Made by a program: the position numbers and the translations under genes
Shown: positions 60,470-64,000 of the stretch, piece by piece
Position numbering within the stretch: the stretch's first letter is position 1
Layout of the letters: the number at the start of each line of letters is the position of its first letter
Assembly (NCBI GenBank): GCA_028622995.1
Contig: JAJQJQ010000030.1
Location: 372,001-436,000, forward strand
DNA: 64,000 bases
Direction of reading: 5' to 3'
From: Panagrolaimus kolymaensis
Taxonomy: Eukaryota; Nematoda; Chromadorea; Rhabditida; Panagrolaimidae
The notes under the pieces: model-generated
The model's database searches: none
Seen by the model: the letters and a program-made list of their open reading frames with translations, nothing else
What the model was told of the DNA's origin: nothing

Positions 60470-60830
60470 ATTAGTAAATTTAAAGTACAAATGTTAAAAT
60501 TAAGCTTTGTTTGTATATATGTATTTGTGATCATACTTTGTTTGTATATATTTGTTGAGTTAGTTTATGCATGTAAAATGATAATTTTTAATAAAAATAA
60601 ATTAATGAATCAATAAATAATATTCTGATGGACAAAACAGTTGGAAAACTATAAAAATCAAAAATTTGAAGCAAGCTTTCTGACTGTAAGTTGTTGGAAC
60701 AAAATGCCACTAAATTTGAATCTCCCGCCAAAAAAGAGCTCAACTCTCGGAAAGTGAAAATTTTTTACTTTCCGAAAGATGTAGACCCACCAAAAATTTC
60801 GATACTGGGGCTGATAGGAACAGTTGGGGC

Positions 60831-60888
60831 GGCGCGTGTTTGAATTACCGTGTCACTTCTGTCTTACACGGTAATTCAAACACGCGCC
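60831..60888. repeat. Perfect 23-bp hairpin near right end of the TIR element
   Basis: Arms 60831-60853 and 60866-60888 (starting GGCGCGTGTTTGAATTACCG) pair without mismatch around a 12-base loop. The stem is GC-rich against AT-rich surroundings. Confidence 0.9.
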
Positions 60889-61642
60889 TTACCAAGTGTA
60901 ACTTTCAGTGCCCGCAAACGAAATTTCAAAAAAGGCATGAAATAGCTATGTCCCTTTAAATTGAAATTATTAAGCGTTCAATTATTCTAACCCTTATTAT
61001 TAAGCTTAAAAACCGATTTTTTTTTTGAAAAATATTGTAACTTTTGCATTTAATTTTTTTATTTTCTTTCTAAGCAAGTGGCTTATGCTCGACTTCCTAA
61101 AAGCTACTGCTATCGCGGGTGTGCTTAACAAAGTTTAACTTAACTTTCATGAGGTCACAAAAAATTGTAGGTTCATAGTTTAATTTTTTTTTCTTCACAA
61201 AGAATAACGATAAAAACTTTTTAACCTTTTTTTTAATATAAACCTACAACCACCCCATTATTTTATTTTTTTCATAGATCTTATAATTACATCTTTTTCA
61301 GCCTTTTAGAAGTAGAAGAAAAAAAGTAACTTTTTTTTCTTTCCTTAATTACACTATTATCTTTTCCTTCTCCTCATTTTTTTTGTAACTTTTTTTTTAC
61401 TAACCCCCGTGCAAAAAAAATTAATAACAAAGCCCTCTTTTTTTTCTTTGCTGCCGACGACCAACAACGAACCTAAAAAGGCGTGAATTTAATGTTATTG
61501 TTTTTTGTTTTCTTTAAAATTTACGCTGTTTAATTTTTACGTTTATTAACTTTAATATTTTTTTTTAGTTAAAAATATATTTCAGATTTTTGTATCTTTC
61601 TCCAAACTTGGCAACACCCCTACCAAAGCTTTAAATAAAACC

Positions 61643-63417
61643 ATGCAGTCATCGTCGTTACTCTTCACTTTAGCATTCACCACATTAATTTATTTTAATC
61701 TTTTTAATTTTTCTTTCGCTCAAGTAAGTTACTTTGCCATTCATTCTTTTTGACACAAAAAAATCTTTCTTTTAATTAAAAAAATTCCTTTAAATAATTA
61801 TTAATAATTTTCAGGATTTATACGATATTGATGAAACTCTTTTCAAAAGGAGTCTTTTTCCAATGAAAAAAGTATGTTTGTTTTACTTTGTTTATATTTT
61901 ACGCAAAATTGGCAAAAAAAAAATTTATCAGATAAACTTGAACATTTTTTAGTTTGAAAATTAAGCCTATAAAAAAATACAATGAGTTAATAATTCCCAT
62001 TTTCTTGTCGATTTAATAATTAAAAATTTCATTATAGAATTTTAATTATTTTTTGTTAGTAATTTTGTTATAATTTTTTATGAGTAATATTTATTTAAAA
62101 AAATATTTTTCCATTAACAAATTAGATTAAGCATAGGAAAATTATTACTAAGATTTTTGTTGTTTTTGCAAATTAAGTTTCTCCAAAAAATTTAATAAAA
62201 ATTTTATTATTGAAAAAAAGAAACAAACAAACCTATTTTTGGAATAAATAAATTACCATGAAATATGGAATATGACATCAAACAATAAACAACCTTTTTC
62301 ATTAATTTTTTTGAGATCAGAAAACTTAATTTAAAAATATCTAATTTTTCTGCATCAGAAATTTTAATACAAAAACAATAATTCACTGCTTCAAGAACTT
62401 GTTTTCTTTCCTCAACAACAAAAAAAACCAAAGAAAAAAAGTTTTCTAATAGCTGCAAACGAGGTTCCAAAAAATTATCTTTCTTGTTACTCAAACTTTT
62501 TAAATATTCCATTGTTATTTTGCGAAACTAAATTTTTTCATTGAAGCAGCAGGCTTTTTAAAGGAATGCATAAAATAATGGGAAACCCCTAATTCAAAAA
62601 AAAAAATTAAGAAATAAACATTTTTAAATTTGCAAATTTTAAAACCATTTTTAAATTATTTTTTTACTTTAAAGGATACCGATCAAAACATCAGAGAAAT
62701 TCGTAATAACAAAGCTACTGGTAAACCCAAAACGCAGGCAAGCTTCTATTAATACTTTTTACTTTTCTGTCTAAAATATCCAGTAGCTTTCTTTCAAATG
62801 CTTGCTTTTTTTAAGTTTTTAGAAAAAAAAACTTTTATTTTTTGGCGCTTAAAAATAACTTTTTAGTAGATGACTTGAGGGATTACGGTATAACAACTTT
62901 TTTAAAGCTTTATTTTCGAGACCTTTTTAAACTACCGTAATCTCTAAATTCATTCATTTTTTGAGTAAATTTTTCATAAAAAAATTTTAATCCTTTTTTC
63001 TCTCGATTTTTCTCGAAAAAAGCTGCCAACTAAAAATTATAATTTTTGTTTCAGGATTCCAATTACGCGGATGAACATTTCAACTTTGATACTTTAGCCG
63101 GTATAGGTCTTGGAAAAAGATCTCCATCATCAAGAATGGAACATTTTAATTTTGATACTTTAGCTGGAATTGGACTTGGTAAACGTTCGCCTAAAACTTC
63201 TCGATTTGCACAAGCTCGAAATTTATTAGCTAATCAATTTGGTAAACCAACAACAACTTTCTTATTGCCTTCATCATCGACCAATTCAAATAATAATCCA
63301 CACAAGCGATTTTTAACTTTATCTGATTTAAATCTTGCTACAGGATTTCGAGTAACTAAAAATTCTAATAATCCTCACAACAAAAAGAAAATGTCTCTTC
63401 CATTTTTATGGCTTTAA
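61643..63417 (+). CDS. Neuropeptide-like precursor, nlp-5 type
   Basis: Exons 61643-61723, 61815-61871, 62675-62737 and 63055-63417, all phase 0, give about 187 residues. Exon 1 is a signal peptide ending FSFAQ. Two near-identical units EHFNFDTLAGIGLGKR each end in Gly plus a dibasic site, so convertase cleavage and amidation would give ...FDTLAGIGL-amide. This matches the FDTLGGMGLG-type repeats of C. elegans NLP-5. Other dibasic sites (FKR, HKR) could release further peptides (FLTLSDLNLATGF). The donor of exon 3 is GCAAGC, a GC-AG intron. It would be secreted from neurons as a ligand of peptide GPCRs. The 803-base second intron contains no supported gene. Confidence 0.8.
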
Positions 63418-63798
63418 AAAATTGAAATTTAATTTTTTGATTGTTTCTTTAAAATTTTTAATTTAATATTTTTAATTTGAATAATGCAATGTTTGTATTT
63501 TATTTTTCTATCGTCGTCTGCTTTTTATTTATATTTATTTTAAATTTAAAAAAATGATGAATAAGCATGAATGAAAATGAGAGAGATAAAAAACATGGAA
63601 TAATAAAAAACCAGTAATTGTTAAATATTTTTTGTGGTGAGATACAACAAAACAAACAAACAAAAACATTGATAAAAAAACATAAAAGTAATCAAAAATC
63701 AAACAAAAATAAAGCTGAATTGAATTGAAATTTTTTTTTGAGATAAATTAAATTATTAAAAAAATGTTTAATTCGATAAAAATTGTAGAATGGTTAGT

Positions 63799-63890
63799 TT
63801 AGTCAGTGGCTGGTTTGAGAAAGGTAGACATCGCTGAAGATTCCGTTCCATATTGAGGCATGAGATCTTCATCTTCTTCATCGTTGAGAA
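63799..63890 (-). CDS. Last exon of a gene continuing beyond the window
   Basis: Minus strand: acceptor TTTTTTAG, then a frame reading LNDEEDEDLMPQYGTESSAM and ending STFLKPATD plus TAA. The acidic then Ser/Thr tail looks like the cytoplasmic end of a membrane protein or a regulatory tail, but the rest lies outside. The family is not recognised. Confidence 0.5.
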
Positions 63891-64000
63891 CTAAAAAATG
63901 AACAAAGTTTTTTTTGATACTGTTGTTCCATTGGAATATTTTTTTAATGCTTTCGATAAATTTTAAAATGAATCCCTCAAATCTTTTTAAAAATAATAAA

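Larger units (their letters stand above)
57467..60959. mobile_element. TIR-bounded element carrying an OTU protease gene
   Basis: The left end AGGGACATAGCTATTTCATG (57471 on) is repeated inverted at the right end (to 60955). The match is perfect for 26 bases and patchy for about 10 more. TTAA flanks both ends (57467-57470 and 60956-60959). AAATT is an alternative 5-bp duplication if the ends start two bases further out. Each end has hairpins sharing CGGAAAGTGA. The length is 3.5 kb, or 2.3 kb without the nested hAT. The only gene seen inside is an OTU cysteine protease; no transposase is visible. It is probably non-autonomous and mobilised in trans, or a capture of a host-like gene. The superfamily is unassigned: OTU cargo suggests Mutator-like elements, while TTAA would suggest piggyBac-like ones. 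Confidence 0.65.

Noticed and set aside
62207..62512. 101-codon minus-strand frame inside intron 2 of the neuropeptide gene
   Set aside because: The frame is Phe/Leu/Lys-rich without a recognisable domain. It could be a remnant, but nothing supports it as a gene.

Overview
The window is about 64 kb of AT-rich eukaryotic DNA. I read it as a free-living nematode, most likely a panagrolaimid (Panagrolaimus or a close relative). The support is seen in the sequence: many short introns with GT..TTTTCAG/TTTTTAG borders, acceptor-like TTTTTAG or TTTTCAG motifs 8-14 bases before several ATGs (as expected for spliced-leader trans-splicing), nematode-type chemoreceptors, a coiled-coil/F-box cluster, an nlp-5-like neuropeptide gene and a pair of LEA-like genes. 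The genus is inference.

Layout. 0.4-1 kb: 3' end of an Sre/Srab-type chemoreceptor. 2.6-4.3 kb: PARP-2/3-type ADP-ribosyltransferase without a visible WGR domain. 4.8-9.6 kb: three related coiled-coil and F-box genes on the + strand. 11.5-17.5 kb: two Srh-like chemoreceptors around a minus-strand, probably GPI-anchored protein and a decayed copy of it. 17.5-21 kb: no gene seen. 21.1-23.4 kb: tandem secreted LEA-like genes with matching promoters. 23.6-27.4 kb (minus): AKAP7-like 2H phosphoesterase and methionine synthase reductase. 28-32.8 kb: tandem SUV39-type chromodomain/SET genes. 33.3-38.1 kb (minus): an intronless orphan, two tRNA-derived remnants and two Cys-rich secreted proteins. 38.6-42.1 kb (plus): a small secreted Cys-rich peptide and the tRNA methyltransferase TRMT44. 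42.3-46.6 kb (minus): a glycine-rich membrane/coiled-coil protein with an in-frame UAG, a small helical protein 88 bases upstream, and an ATP-grasp enzyme. 47.5-54.2 kb (minus): a very large gene that joins a series of acidic SIM-like motifs, four FLYWCH-like zinc fingers and a degenerate OTU domain. 57.5-61 kb: a TIR-bounded element carrying an OTU protease gene, itself broken by a hAT element with an 8-bp target duplication. 61.6-63.4 kb: nlp-5-like neuropeptide precursor. 63.8 kb: last exon of a minus-strand gene that runs out of the window.

Themes. There is much local duplication: chemoreceptors, LEA genes, SET genes, Cys-rich secreted genes and the F-box cluster. LEA-like genes suggest desiccation tolerance, a known trait of Panagrolaimus. 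The most unusual part is 47-61 kb. Two genes about 10 kb apart share the same pre-OTU plus OTU architecture. One lies in a TIR element and keeps its catalytic residues. The other is fused to FLYWCH fingers and a SIM array and appears to have lost the catalytic His. This suggests host use of a transposon-derived protease module.
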